This document shows, one piece after another, positions 51,101 through 57,244 of a stretch of 64,000 nucleotides of DNA (positions within the stretch are counted from its first letter, which is position 1; the number at the start of each line of letters is the position of its first letter). The notes under the pieces were generated by a model that was not told the DNA's origin, did not search any database, and saw only the letters and a program-made list of their open reading frames with translations. The DNA comes from Castor canadensis (lineage: Eukaryota > Chordata > Mammalia > Rodentia > Castoridae). The stretch spans positions 93,161,598-93,225,597 of the forward strand of contig NC_133405.1 of the NCBI RefSeq assembly GCF_047511655.1. Direction: 5' to 3'. A program made the translations under genes and the position numbers.

Positions 51101-51179
51101 AATTGCCAGCAAGCTGTCTGATTCCATGATGTCTGCCCTCGACCTTTCTGGCAATGGTGATGACAGTGCTGGTGACTGA
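24135..51179 (+). CDS. GNL3L: GNL3L, nucleolar GTPase (complete split CDS)
   Basis: Guanine nucleotide-binding protein-like 3-like, of the nucleostemin/GNL3 family. Family knowledge: these nucleolar GTPases act in pre-rRNA processing and ribosome assembly, and GNL3L is also reported to bind TERF1. Joining 24135-24153, 33041-33081, 33718-33825, 34700-34816, 35938-36021, 36184-36319, 37165-37268, 39043-39187, 41208-41295, 42042-42216, 42553-42695, 43013-43149, 45452-45579, 49042-49264 and 51097-51179 gives 1731 nt, 576 residues and a TGA stop. Seen: a Lys-rich N-terminus (residues 1-28) fitting a nucleolar signal, a charged probable coiled coil (about 50-100), G4 NKID (166-169), G5-like region (193-196), G1 GLPNVGKS (252-259), G2 Thr280, and G3 DAPG (296-299). 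The G4-G5-G1-G2-G3 order is the family's circular permutation. No stop or frameshift is present, so the gene looks functional. The paralogue GNL3 is less likely because the remembered GNL3L sequence matches nearly throughout. Confidence 0.97.
24229..24678 (-). mobile_element. B1, ID and dimeric SINE in intron 2
   Basis: 24,229-24,349 B1 monomer; 24,362-24,445 ID monomer; 24,488-24,678 dimer, all minus strand. Confidence 0.8.
24930..25151 (+). mobile_element. Dimeric B1+ID SINE
   Basis: A full-length copy with a tail of about 17 A residues. Confidence 0.85.
25165..25448 (+). mobile_element. MIR split by a B1 monomer
   Basis: MIR halves at 25,165-25,285 (ttggggaagttatttaactc) and 25,379-25,448 (gtgcctggcacattgtaagc). 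A minus-strand B1-like monomer at 25,286-25,378 interrupts them. Confidence 0.7.
25450..25742. mobile_element. Tigger-like non-autonomous DNA transposon
   Basis: Starts cagtcatcccctc and ends gagggccaactg, an inverted pair of the form CAGT(N)3-4CCCTC. About 293 bp, no ORF. Internal words match a common mammalian Tigger-derived element; the exact name is not certain. Confidence 0.6.
25745..27070. other. GNL3L intron 2, sparse repeats
   Basis: A plus-strand ID monomer at 26,214-26,295 and a 31-bp tandem duplication at 26,537-26,598. Nothing else recognised. Confidence 0.5.
26537..26598. repeat. 31-bp tandem duplication
   Basis: Two adjacent 31-base units (starting ggtttccactctgtgcac) that differ only at the last base, G versus C. 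Read directly. Confidence 0.9.
27073..27400 (+). mobile_element. ID monomer plus dimeric SINE
   Basis: 27,073-27,155 is an ID monomer. 27,178-27,400 is a dimer with an A-rich tail. Confidence 0.8.
27400..28040. other. Intron 2, no recognised element
   Basis: AT-rich sequence; gtatggaaagac occurs twice near 27,800. No gene seen. Confidence 0.45.
28043..28358. mobile_element. Three ID-like monomers
   Basis: 28,043-28,122 (-), 28,142-28,225 (+) and a 5'-truncated 28,288-28,358 (+). Confidence 0.7.
28620..28905. mobile_element. ID monomer (-) and B1 monomer (+)
   Basis: 28,620-28,702 is a minus-strand ID-like monomer. 28,776-28,905 is a plus-strand B1 with tgcctgtaatcccagcac and a short A tail. 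Confidence 0.75.
28905..30840. other. Intron 2, mostly unassigned
   Basis: G/A-rich sequence at 29,000-29,800, a B1 monomer (+) at 29,840-29,960, and a CT-rich patch at 30,070-30,125. No coding exon recognised. Confidence 0.45.
30845..31200. mobile_element. Three ID-like monomers
   Basis: 30,845-30,932 (-), 30,935-31,018 (-) and 31,115-31,200 (+), the last with an A tail. Confidence 0.7.
31266..31585. mobile_element. MER/Tigger-type DNA transposon relic
   Basis: gctgagcatccctgatctga, ctccaaaatctgaaactttt and later attccaaaatccg match a common mammalian non-autonomous DNA element. An A-rich run (31,510-31,528) interrupts it. Confidence 0.55.
31725..31810 (-). mobile_element. ID monomer
   Basis: Minus-strand ID-like unit (gtgctggagatcgaacccag). 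Confidence 0.75.
31810..33040. other. Intron 2 end, no recognised element
   Basis: AT-rich to 32,380, then more GC-rich. The two overlapping minus-strand frames at 32,031-32,352 show faint LINE-1 ORF1/2-like flavour (Lys/Thr-rich), but I cannot assign them. The last bases form the exon 3 acceptor. Confidence 0.4.
33041..33081 (+). CDS. GNL3L: GNL3L coding exon 3 (basic N-terminus)
   Basis: The acceptor is a T-rich tract ending tttgtag. The exon completes Lys7 and encodes residues 8-20 ([13 protein letters not shown]), part of the basic nucleolar-targeting segment. The donor is a perfect gtaagt directly after AAG AAG. Reading on in frame gives VSWLYLQ, which resembles a seven-residue stretch I remember in human GNL3L, so the exon end may differ from human (see findings). 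Confidence 0.93.
33310..33384 (-). mobile_element. ID monomer in intron 3
   Basis: A minus-strand, diverged ID-like unit (ccactgagctacacccctca). Confidence 0.65.
33718..33825 (+). CDS. GNL3L: GNL3L coding exon 4
   Basis: Thirty-six codons, phase 0 at both ends, residues 21-56. It starts [12 protein letters not shown] and ends in a Lys/Arg run (ELKKKR). Acceptor gaccag, donor gtgagc. It completes the basic N-terminal region. Confidence 0.96.
33955..33975. repeat. (GGGA)n short repeat
   Basis: Four gggagggag-type units in intron 4. Confidence 0.8.
34282..34410 (-). mobile_element. B1/Alu-like monomer in intron 4
   Basis: ctcactatgttgctcaggtt through gctgggactacaggtgtagg, with a gtttgtttgttt tail. 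Confidence 0.75.
34700..34816 (+). CDS. GNL3L: GNL3L coding exon 5 (coiled-coil-like)
   Basis: Thirty-nine codons, phase 0, residues 57-95, beginning [16 protein letters not shown]. The charged Glu/Gln/Arg-rich composition suggests a helix or coiled coil before the GTPase domain. Acceptor tttttag, donor gtaagg. Confidence 0.97.
35383..35746 (-). mobile_element. Trimeric SINE: ID + B1 + B1 (intron 5)
   Basis: ID unit at 35,390-35,478, first B1-like unit with an internal C-rich insertion (35,550-35,588) ending tgtgcccagcc, and second B1-like unit starting gttgaaatggggga. Same order as at 12,040 and 45,905. Confidence 0.65.
35826..35862. repeat. (CT)n/(CCTCTT)n microsatellite
   Basis: A pure TC run followed by four cctctt-type units, about 75 bases upstream of the exon 6 acceptor. 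Confidence 0.9.
35938..36021 (+). CDS. GNL3L: GNL3L coding exon 6
   Basis: Twenty-eight codons, phase 0, residues 96-123 ([20 protein letters not shown] onward). The segment links the helical region to the GTPase domain. Acceptor tcctttag, donor gtacag. Confidence 0.97.
36184..36319 (+). CDS. GNL3L: GNL3L coding exon 7 (first part of G4)
   Basis: Residues 124-168 plus the first base of Asp169. It contains [12 protein letters not shown], the family signature ahead of G4, and ends in VLVLNKI, so the NKID guanine-specificity motif is split by the intron. Acceptor ccctgcag, donor gtaggt. Confidence 0.97.
36400..37140 (+). mobile_element. Intron 7 with MIR
   Basis: 36,640-36,830 reads as a diverged MIR (gacaagtcgtgtcatttctg, aatggtctcagctcatag). 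The rest of the intron is unassigned. Confidence 0.5.
37165..37268 (+). CDS. GNL3L: GNL3L coding exon 8 (end of G4, G5)
   Basis: Completes Asp169 of NKID and encodes residues 170-203, including VAFKAST, the probable G5 region. Acceptor tccccag, donor gtaagc. It ends at a codon boundary. Confidence 0.97.
37725..37803 (-). mobile_element. ID monomer in intron 8
   Basis: gtgctggggatggaacccag to ccactgagctattctt, minus strand. 37,440-37,600 and 37,805-38,040 around it look like old LINE-1 3' sequence. Confidence 0.65.
38258..38618 (-). mobile_element. Dimeric SINE and ID monomer in intron 8
   Basis: 38,258-38,480 is a full dimer. 38,548-38,618 is a diverged ID-like unit. Confidence 0.75.
39043..39187 (+). 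CDS. GNL3L: GNL3L coding exon 9
   Basis: Residues 204-251 plus one base of Gly252. Begins [15 protein letters not shown] and ends THIRVGVV, the beta strand leading into the P-loop. Acceptor ttttccag, donor gtaagg. The first residues (NQSTVPVG) look more variable than the rest compared with the human protein as I remember it. Confidence 0.96.
39590..40830. repeat. AGAGACA-rich decayed tandem repeat, intron 9
   Basis: About 1.2 kb made of degenerate agagaca/cacagag words with no fixed period by eye. The many overlapping ORFs on both strands are products of this composition. Confidence 0.6.
41208..41295 (+). CDS. GNL3L: GNL3L coding exon 10 (P-loop G1 and G2)
   Basis: Completes Gly252 and encodes residues 253-280 with [12 protein letters not shown] (G1/Walker A, Lys258 and Ser259 binding phosphate and Mg) and AVPGIT carrying the G2 Thr280. 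Acceptor tttgcag, donor gtaaac, phase 2 end. Confidence 0.97.
41505..41717 (-). mobile_element. Dimeric SINE in intron 10
   Basis: ID and B1 halves are both present, ending gagccactggctcctgg on the plus strand. Confidence 0.8.
42042..42216 (+). CDS. GNL3L: GNL3L coding exon 11 (G3)
   Basis: Completes Lys281 and encodes residues 282-339. LLDAPGIV holds the G3 DxPG motif (296-299). Then follow [16 protein letters not shown] and the start of the C-terminal domain. Acceptor ctcccag, donor gtatgc. Confidence 0.97.
42300..42505 (-). mobile_element. Dimeric SINE, variant B1 half, intron 11
   Basis: ID unit followed by a B1 unit ending gcatgcaccaccatgcc, a different B1 end from the commoner dimer. 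It fills most of this 336-base intron and ends about 47 bases before exon 12. Confidence 0.75.
42553..42695 (+). CDS. GNL3L: GNL3L coding exon 12
   Basis: Residues 340-386 plus two bases of Ser387 ([17 protein letters not shown] onward). It includes the basic run LGKKKKGG, shared with family members and part of the RNA-binding C-terminal region by family knowledge. Acceptor ttaccag, donor gtgagg. Confidence 0.97.
43013..43149 (+). CDS. GNL3L: GNL3L coding exon 13
   Basis: Completes Ser387 and encodes residues 388-432, with the proline-rich [12 protein letters not shown] and then acidic [16 protein letters not shown]. Acceptor taatgcag with a plausible branch point (ctaat) just before it, donor gtaagt. 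Confidence 0.96.
43470..43690. mobile_element. ID monomer (-) and B1 monomer (+), intron 13
   Basis: 43,470-43,556 is a minus-strand ID-like unit. 43,584-43,690 is a plus-strand B1-like unit. Confidence 0.7.
43905..44170 (+). mobile_element. Near full-length MIR followed by ID element
   Basis: 43,905-44,085 MIR (tggttaaaagtatggactgc to acctactgtataagtc). 44,090-44,170 ID element ending in an A run. Confidence 0.75.
44171..45029. other. Intron 13, no recognised element
   Basis: Unique-looking sequence; the open frames at 44,203-44,732 show no domain and no splice logic joining them to GNL3L. Confidence 0.5.
45030..45226 (-). mobile_element. Dimeric SINE, 226 bases before exon 14
   Basis: A minus-strand dimer close to consensus (gagccactccaccagccc, gcgtgagccaccagtgccca). 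Confidence 0.85.
45452..45579 (+). CDS. GNL3L: GNL3L coding exon 14
   Basis: Completes Cys433 and encodes residues 434-475 ([20 protein letters not shown] onward), an acidic segment. The acceptor (ttgtgttaaag) is T/G-rich with few C residues and therefore weak, but phase and sequence continuity with orthologues support it. Donor gtacct. Confidence 0.93.
45905..46222 (-). mobile_element. Trimeric SINE: ID + B1 + B1 (intron 14)
   Basis: ID unit, first B1-like unit ending gctatgcctggct, and second B1-like unit starting gttgaaatggggtcttgct. The third copy of this arrangement. Confidence 0.7.
46225..47690. mobile_element. Intron 14: L2-like, old LINE-1-like and ID fragments
   Basis: 46,225-46,360 resembles L2. 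46,790-46,985 and 47,130-47,250 resemble old LINE-1. ID-like fragments lie at 46,988-47,055 (-) and 47,086-47,124 (+). The remainder is unassigned. Confidence 0.4.
47690..47897 (+). mobile_element. MIR
   Basis: taccagctgtgtgacctcag and caaggattaaattaattaat are MIR words in the right order. Confidence 0.65.
47899..48088. mobile_element. Tigger-type DNA transposon relic
   Basis: Starts cagtcacacaatgcttaac and ends with ggcacatgactaca, an imperfect inverted pair. Internal ctcatgggactaccattgta matches a common mammalian MER-type element. No ORF. Confidence 0.55.
48350..48505 (+). mobile_element. L2 3' end
   Basis: Ends with the L2-type aatatttgttgagtaag after gagctgggcataaaataagt. Confidence 0.6.
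48615..48835 (-). mobile_element. Dimeric SINE before exon 15
   Basis: Minus-strand dimer with the acacctccagtccattttgc junction and ccagcacccagca end. Confidence 0.85.
49042..49264 (+). CDS. GNL3L: GNL3L coding exon 15
   Basis: The largest coding exon: residues 476-549 plus one base of Asp550. Contains [33 protein letters not shown] and the basic KNKKKMQKR near the C-terminus. Acceptor ctccccag, donor gtggga. Confidence 0.97.
49396..49610. mobile_element. MER5A-type relic split by an ID element
   Basis: MER5A-like ends gtggttctcaaacttaagc and gttagagaaccact surround a plus-strand ID element (49,463-49,573). A 9-base acagatttc repeat at 49,452-49,460 and 49,574-49,582 is its target-site duplication. 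Confidence 0.8.
49960..50249. mobile_element. Tigger-like non-autonomous DNA transposon
   Basis: Same family as the element at 25,450, in opposite orientation (cttcaaccaactgaaagtc, atctagaaatgtatacagga, ccattttatactgaatctg). Confidence 0.6.
50260..51090. other. Intron 15 end, MIR/L2-like scrap only
   Basis: 50,280-50,370 (gaggaaactgaggcccacac) is a MIR or L2 piece. The rest is unassigned and no exon is seen before exon 16. Confidence 0.5.
51097..51179 (+). CDS. GNL3L: GNL3L last coding exon 16
   Basis: Completes Asp550 and encodes residues 551-576, ending [11 protein letters not shown], then TGA at 51,177-51,179. Acceptor tctgcag after a pyrimidine tract. The acidic C-terminal tail is typical of GNL3L. 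Confidence 0.97.
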
Positions 51180-52080
51180 ATGGCTGATCTTTCCCCTCCC
51201 TCCAAGCAAGGGTTCCTGTGGTATGGGGGAATTCAGATGAAGGGGACTGGTTCTCCCACATCTCCCACACCACTGTTCCCATTATTATCTCCAGTAAAAA
51301 GTGTTCCCAGAGGCTGGAGCTGCCAGACCCAGTACCCTGTATTTAATTCCTGTTGTGTTTTCCAAGAGAAACATCAGTAGAACCCAAGCGCTTACAATGT
51401 AGCCCTACCCTCAATCCCAGTGTCCCACTCTGTAGCTTGATCTAAGGGCTGACCTCCCATAACCATCTTGGACAGGTGTATGTACAAACTAGAGACTAGA
51501 CTGCTGATAGACCTGGGCATCCCTGGGAAGATTTTTTTTTTTTTTTTTTTACTATTTGACAAGCGAGCTCAGTGCCAAGCCTTTCTGCAATGGTCTGGCC
51601 ATGTATCTCTTTCCAGGTCCACAGGTCCTTACCTGGGTGGCAGTTGGGGGAAGAGGAGAACAGTGATGAGCCTTCTTTCTTTGGCAGGTCTGGGGATAGA
51701 ATAGAGGGAAAGAAGAGAATGCTGCTGTATGTGTTAAAAAACAAGGCACCTGTTGGAAGGGAGACTGGGTGCTTTAGGGGCAAGTCCCATATTGTCATTT
51801 GTGTGAATTTGGAGGAATCCCTTTAACTGAAGTAATCTGGCTGGGCCTCATCTTTATGTGACCTTGTCTCATCCAATGCCAGCATTTTGAATTCCATGAT
51901 TCAAGAGGGTTCTGGTACCATTTATTCAGAGTGGTCTTCAAGAGAGTTGCTATAGTTGGGAGTGTATGAGCCAACTCTTCTTCCAAGTGTCTGCAAGCCA
52001 TCCCATTGGAGTATAAGCTACCAACTCTGGGAGATCTTACCCCATCAGGAAGGGGCAGCAGGTCTTTGCAGTACTAGGGG
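51180..52080 (+). other. GNL3L: Probable GNL3L 3' UTR and downstream sequence
   Basis: Mostly non-repetitive sequence directly after the stop. It contains an oligo-T run at about 51,531-51,551. The transcript end is unknown: a short form could use AGTAAA at 51,293, and a longer form could run past the LTR to an ATTAAA near 52,920. Confidence 0.5.
51293..51298 (+). terminator. GNL3L: Candidate poly(A) signal AGTAAA
   Basis: AGTAAA is a recognised variant poly(A) hexamer. It lies 114 bases after the stop, with a T/G-rich stretch about 55 bases further on. No AATAAA lies nearer. Use is inferred. Confidence 0.4.
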
Positions 52081-52082
52081 CC

Positions 52083-52436
52083 TTGTATTAGCTTGTCATC
52101 TGTACGAAATACTTGGAAGTAACCAACTTATAAAGAGAAAAGGTTGATTTTGGCTTACAGCTTTAGAAGTTCCAGTCCATGATTGATTGGCTCCATTGGT
52201 TTGATCCTGTGATAAGGCAGTGTGTGGTACAGCAGACTCCCTTACCTCATGACCAGGAAGCATAGAAAAAAAAGGCCTGGGGTACCACATCAAGGACATG
52301 TCCCCAGTGACCTAAGGGTCTCTTGCCAGGCCCTCACCTCTTAATTTCCTGCACCTCCCACTAGTGCTACCCTGGGTGCAACCCTTTAACACATGGGTCT
52401 TTGGGGAACACTTGAGATCCGAACTCTAGCAAGGCA
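52083..52436. mobile_element. Solo MaLR-type LTR (old ERVL-related)
   Basis: Words such as ggttgattttggcttacagc, cctcatgaccaggaagca and tttaacacatgggtctttgg match rodent-style MaLR LTRs, as remembered. No internal retroviral genes are present, so this is a solo LTR. The nearest gene is GNL3L, whose stop lies about 0.9 kb upstream. Confidence 0.65.
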
Positions 52437-52439
52437 TGA

Positions 52440-53250
52440 GATTGTTTTGTAATAACAGTCCCACTTCACTAGGGATTTTTGTTTCATGTACACAGCTTCT
52501 CTTCAGAGTTGACACATTTGAAGGAGGTGGGCATTACATTACTCCAGTCTTTGCCACCTACCCCAGACTTTCATACCACTCTTGGACCCATGCATACACT
52601 TTAGTTTTGGCCTTGCCTTTGTTTCTCAGGCTGACACCTCCTAATTTATCTAACCAGATCTTATGAGGACAAATGTGACAGGAACTAGGAAGCCATTGGC
52701 TGTAGGATGTTCAGGCAGGGAAGTGCAAACCACTTCTGCATTCAGGGGCAGCCAAAGGAAAATTGTGTACTGATTGAGCACAAACCATGGAGCGCCAGGA
52801 TTTCGGTACCTCCATTAACCCATCGTACAGTTCTGCCAGTAAAGGATTAGGCTCAGAAAGTTGACAGAATATTCTCAAGACAACATTAAGCGGTGGTGCC
52901 AGGTTTGGAACACAAATTAATTAAAATCCTATGCCAGCATTTTCTTCTGCTTTGTACTACCTTCTAAACAAAGGCATGTTGATTAATTATCTGTGTGTCA
53001 GCCCCTGTTATTGAGTCCTTTAAATGCATTTTCTCTTTCTTGATTTTTTTTTAAAAAACTAGTAGTGTCTTGCTAGAGCTGTGCTCTCAAGAGTCTCCTT
53101 GAATGGGATCAAACTTATATTACACTATATCATCAAAATCTCCTGGTGGCTAATAGTGTTAAAATGAACAGTTGGATACCAGGAAAGCCAAGGCCACTTT
53201 GCAACTGTATGGAGTATCCTAATTTAAGACTTAAAATATTTTCTACTACT
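52440..53250. other. Intergenic, no gene seen
   Basis: Includes an L2-like stretch at 52,780-52,960 and a candidate ATTAAA at 52,920. Otherwise unassigned. Confidence 0.4.
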
Positions 53251-53722
53251 GGGGCCAGGCATGGAGGCTTCTGGGTCTAATCCTAGTGATTCAGGAGGCG
53301 TTGTTCAGAAGGATCATGGTTTGATGACAGACTGGGCAAAAAGTTGGTGAGATTACATCTCAACATACAATTTTCTATGATTAAGTAGTATTAATAAATA
53401 CCACTAACAGAAGTGTGTAGATGAGTAAGATACAGCATGGGATTTGGCCAAAATCAAACAAGAACTAAAGTAGTTATGGCAGGATAAGAATTTGGGACTC
53501 CAGACGTTCTATCTACAGCATATCTCACGTTTTAACGTTTTATTTCAAGGGTCTCTATAGCTTAGGCTGGCCTACTACAGCCTCCCAAGTGCTAGGATTA
53601 CAAGTGTATCCCACCACATCTGGCTAAATCTCATACTTCCTCCCACTCACTCCCTACCCCCAGTGATGGGGATTGAACCCTAGAATGTGCACATTCTACC
53701 ACAGCTACACTGTCAGCCCTCA
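53250..53722. mobile_element. B1-half SINE (+), B1 (-) and ID (-) monomers
   Basis: 53,250-53,362 (+), 53,540-53,626 (-) and 53,655-53,722 (-). All are more diverged than average. Confidence 0.6.
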
Positions 53723-54569
53723 AGTTTAAAAAAAAGCAGTTTTTCAGTCTTTTTTTTTTAATTAAGGTATACTTTACATATAGTAAAGTTCATCCTTTAA
53801 GTTCTGTAGGTTTGGACATATGTATTCAGTGGTAAACTGCCACCACAATCAAGATACAGAGTATTTGCATCACCACCCAAAACTCTATGGACCCCTTTGT
53901 AGTCAACCCTTCCTCCTATCCTCAAATCCTGGCAGTTACTGTTTTCTGTCCCCATGGTTTTGCTTTAGCATAAATGGCATATAAATAGAATCATGGTCAG
54001 GTAAGCTTACTTGATATCAGTAGGTTTTTAAACTTTTATTTTAAAATACACATTTGAGTAAAATCTCCTGTGGTGTATAGTTCTAGCTGTGTAACCACTA
54101 ACACTGTCAAGGAACAGAACAGTTCTATTAACCCAATCACACCAAATTAATTTCTTGCTACTTTCTAGTCAAATCCATTTCCCTCCACCTAACCTCTGAC
54201 GATCACTGATTTGTTCTTTGACTTTGTAGTTTGTTTTGAAGAATGTCCTATAAGTGGAATTATATAGTATGTAACTTTTTGAGAATAAGTTGCTATGAAT
54301 AATGTATTTGAGATTTATCCATGCTGTTAGTTGTACCAATAATTTGTATTTCTGAGTCTTACCCTATTGTGTGAACATACTACCATTTATCCATTCCCGA
54401 ATTGAAGGACATTTTGGTTCTTTTGAGTTTGGGGAGATTATGAATAAAGCTGCTATAAATATTTACTTATGACTTTCTGTGTTTTCATTTCTCTAGAGTA
54501 ACTACCTAGTGCTGAATTGCTGAGACATTAGGGTATGAACATTTCAGTTCCATATCCTCAGGTTGTTTC

Positions 54570-55192
54570 ATTTTTTTTAGTGCTGGGAATGAAACTCAGG
54601 AATTTGAGCATGCTACATCCCCAGGTTTTTTTTTGTGTGGGACTGGAACTTGAACTCAGGGCTTTGCACTTAGATAGCAGGTGCTCTACTGTTTGAGCCA
54701 CACCTCCAGTCCATTTTGCTCTGGTTATTTTAGAGGTGGGAGTCTCACAAACTATTTGCTCAGGCTGGACTGGAGCCACAATCCTCCTGATCTCTACCTC
54801 CCAAGTAGCTAGGATTATATGCATGAGCCACTGGTGCCCGGCTCTATTGTCAGTTTTTGGTATTAGCTATTCTAATGGGCATGCAGTGGTATCTCATTGT
54901 GGTTTTCTTTTTTTTTTTTTTGCAGTGGTACTGGGGTTTGATCTCATGGTCTCACACTTGCTAGGTAGGCACTCTACCCCCGAGCCACTCCACCAGCCCT
55001 CATGGTGGTTTTGATTTGCATTTCCCTAACGATAAATGATACTGAGCACATTTCATGTGCTTATTTACCATCCAGATATCTGTCTTCTTTTGTGAAATGT
55101 TCAAATCTCTTGCACATTTATTTTTTTCAGTGCTGAGGATCAAACCCAAGGTCCTTTTTCAAGTGCTATACCACTGAGCAACACCACCTACC
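54570..55192 (-). mobile_element. Four minus-strand SINEs
   Basis: 54,570-54,625 ID scrap; 54,627-54,843 dimer; 54,909-55,002 ID monomer; 55,124-55,192 ID-like. Confidence 0.75.
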
Positions 55193-55724
55193 CCTCTCTT
55201 GCCTATTTTCTATTGGATTGTTTTATTACTGTTGCGTTTTGAAGATTCTATGCTGGATAAAGTTCTTTATCAGATAACATGTTTTTTAATATTTTTTCCC
55301 AGTCTGTGGCTTACCTTTTTTGTGTGGCTTATCTTTTCATTCTTTAAACTTTCTTTTTTCATTATGGAAAAGCTTTATTGACATTTATTTTTTAAAATTG
55401 TGGCAAAATATACAAAACATAAAAGTTACCATCTTAACCATTTTAAGTGCTCAGTGACTGAAGTGAACCCATGTTACGGTGCAACCATCTCCAGCATCCA
55501 TCTCTAGAACTCTTCATCTTACATAGCCGAAATCTGTGCCCATTAAATAATGACCTCACTTTCCTTCCACTCAACCCCTAGCAACTTTCTGTCTCTGCAT
55601 TTGATTACACTAGGAACCTTACATAAGTGCAATCGTATAATATTTGTCTTTGTGTGACTGGCACATTTCAGTTAGCATAATGTCTTCAAAGTTCATCCAT
55701 ATAATCTATGTCATAATTTCCTCC

Positions 55725-56258
55725 CTTGTTTTTTGGTGTACTCGAGTTTGAACTCAGCCCTTCGTGTTTACAAAGCTGGTGCTCTACCACTTGAACCATA
55801 CCTCCTATTCATGTCCCCCCCCCCACCTCTGGTTCTTTTGGAGATAAGACTTCTCAAATTATTTGCTCTGGCTGGCCTCAAACTGCAAGCCTCCTGATCT
55901 TGGCCTCCCAAATAGGATTACAGGCATGAGCCCTTGGCACTGGCTTATAAGAAGTTTTTTTTTTGTAGTTTTTTTTTTCTGGGGGGTGGCGCATTACTGG
56001 GGCTTGAACTCAGGGCCTCATGCTTGCTAGGCAGGTGATCTTACTGCTTGAGCCACTCTGCCAGCCAATTTACTCCCTTCTTAAGGCTGAATAATATTTC
56101 ATTGTATGTATATCACCTTGTTCAGCTTCCAAGGTATAGTTTACAAATATATATTTAAGACCTATGATGTGATTGCTTTATTTAAGTGGTGCTGGGGATG
56201 AAACTAGAACTCATGCATGCTAAGCAAGCACTCTACCACTGAGCTACATTTCTAGCCC
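55725..56258 (-). mobile_element. Dimeric SINE and two ID monomers
   Basis: 55,725-55,946 dimer; 55,985-56,066 ID; 56,184-56,258 ID-like. Confidence 0.75.
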
Positions 56259-56661
56259 GTAAGAGTTCAATATTTTAGGACTCAACATATAAGTGAGATC
56301 CTGCAATATTTATCTTTCTGTGTCTGGCTTATTTCACTTGGCATAATCTTGTCCAGGCTCACTTATGTTGTCATGAATGGCAGAATATTCATGTATACAC
56401 ATGCACATATATACATGCACCAACCATATTTTTTTATCCATTCATCTATCTACAGGAAATCAGATTGTTTTAATATTTTGGCTGTTGTGAATAACAATGC
56501 AATGAATGTGAAAGTGCAGATATCTCTTAGGGATTATACTTCCTGTGGACATATACCTGGAACCACACGATAACTCTATTTTTTGGGGGAATCTCCATTC
56601 TGTTTTCCATAATAGCTGTACTAATTTACATTCCCACCAGCAGTGTATAAGAGTTCCTCTT

Positions 56662-56746
56662 AGGGGTTGGAGTGTGGCTCAAGTGGTAGAACACCTGCTT
56701 AGTAAGCATGAGGCCCTGAGTTCGAACCCCAGTACTGCCAAAATAA
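56662..56746 (+). mobile_element. ID monomer with perfect 13-base duplication
   Basis: The element is bracketed by aagagttcctctt at 56,649-56,661 and 56,747-56,759, an exact target-site duplication inside old LINE-1. Confidence 0.9.
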
Positions 56747-57244
56747 AAGAGTTCCTCTTTCTCTGCATCCTCTCTAAAATTGGTCTCTGGCTCTATTTTA
56801 TTTTATTGTTTTTGCATTTACTTGCATGTGTATACATTGTTTAGGCCACCTCCCCTCCCTCACCCCCACCCCCTGCTCCCAGGCACAACCTGTTCTGCCC
56901 TCTTGTTTTTCGATTTTGTTGAAGAGAAAACACAAGAGATAAGAAAGATACAGCATTTTGCTAGTTTGAGATAAAGATGGCTATATAGAGAGATTCCTAG
57001 CTTTGCTTCCACGCACTTGTGTATTGCAACCCACGTTGGTTTATCTCTGCCAGACCTCTTCACTACTTCCTAGTCCCCTTCCCATAGTGACCTCTGCCAG
57101 TTTAAGATCACTATATTCAATCCTCTACGTGAACACATCAACCACATTCAAGTTTTAGGTTATTTTCCCTTTCCCTATTCCTCCCATGCGTGTTCTCCCC
57201 TTAGTGTGTGACCCATGTCCAATAATATAACTGCATTTGTTTTA

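Larger units (their letters stand above)
53740..56640 (-). mobile_element. Block of old LINE-1 fragments with SINE insertions
   Basis: Old L1M-type words run through 53,755-54,560, 55,030-55,720 and 56,080-56,640 (gtggcaaaatatacaaaaca, cattcccaccagcagtgta), reading as the 3' part of L1 on the minus strand. No frame is intact. Confidence 0.65.
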
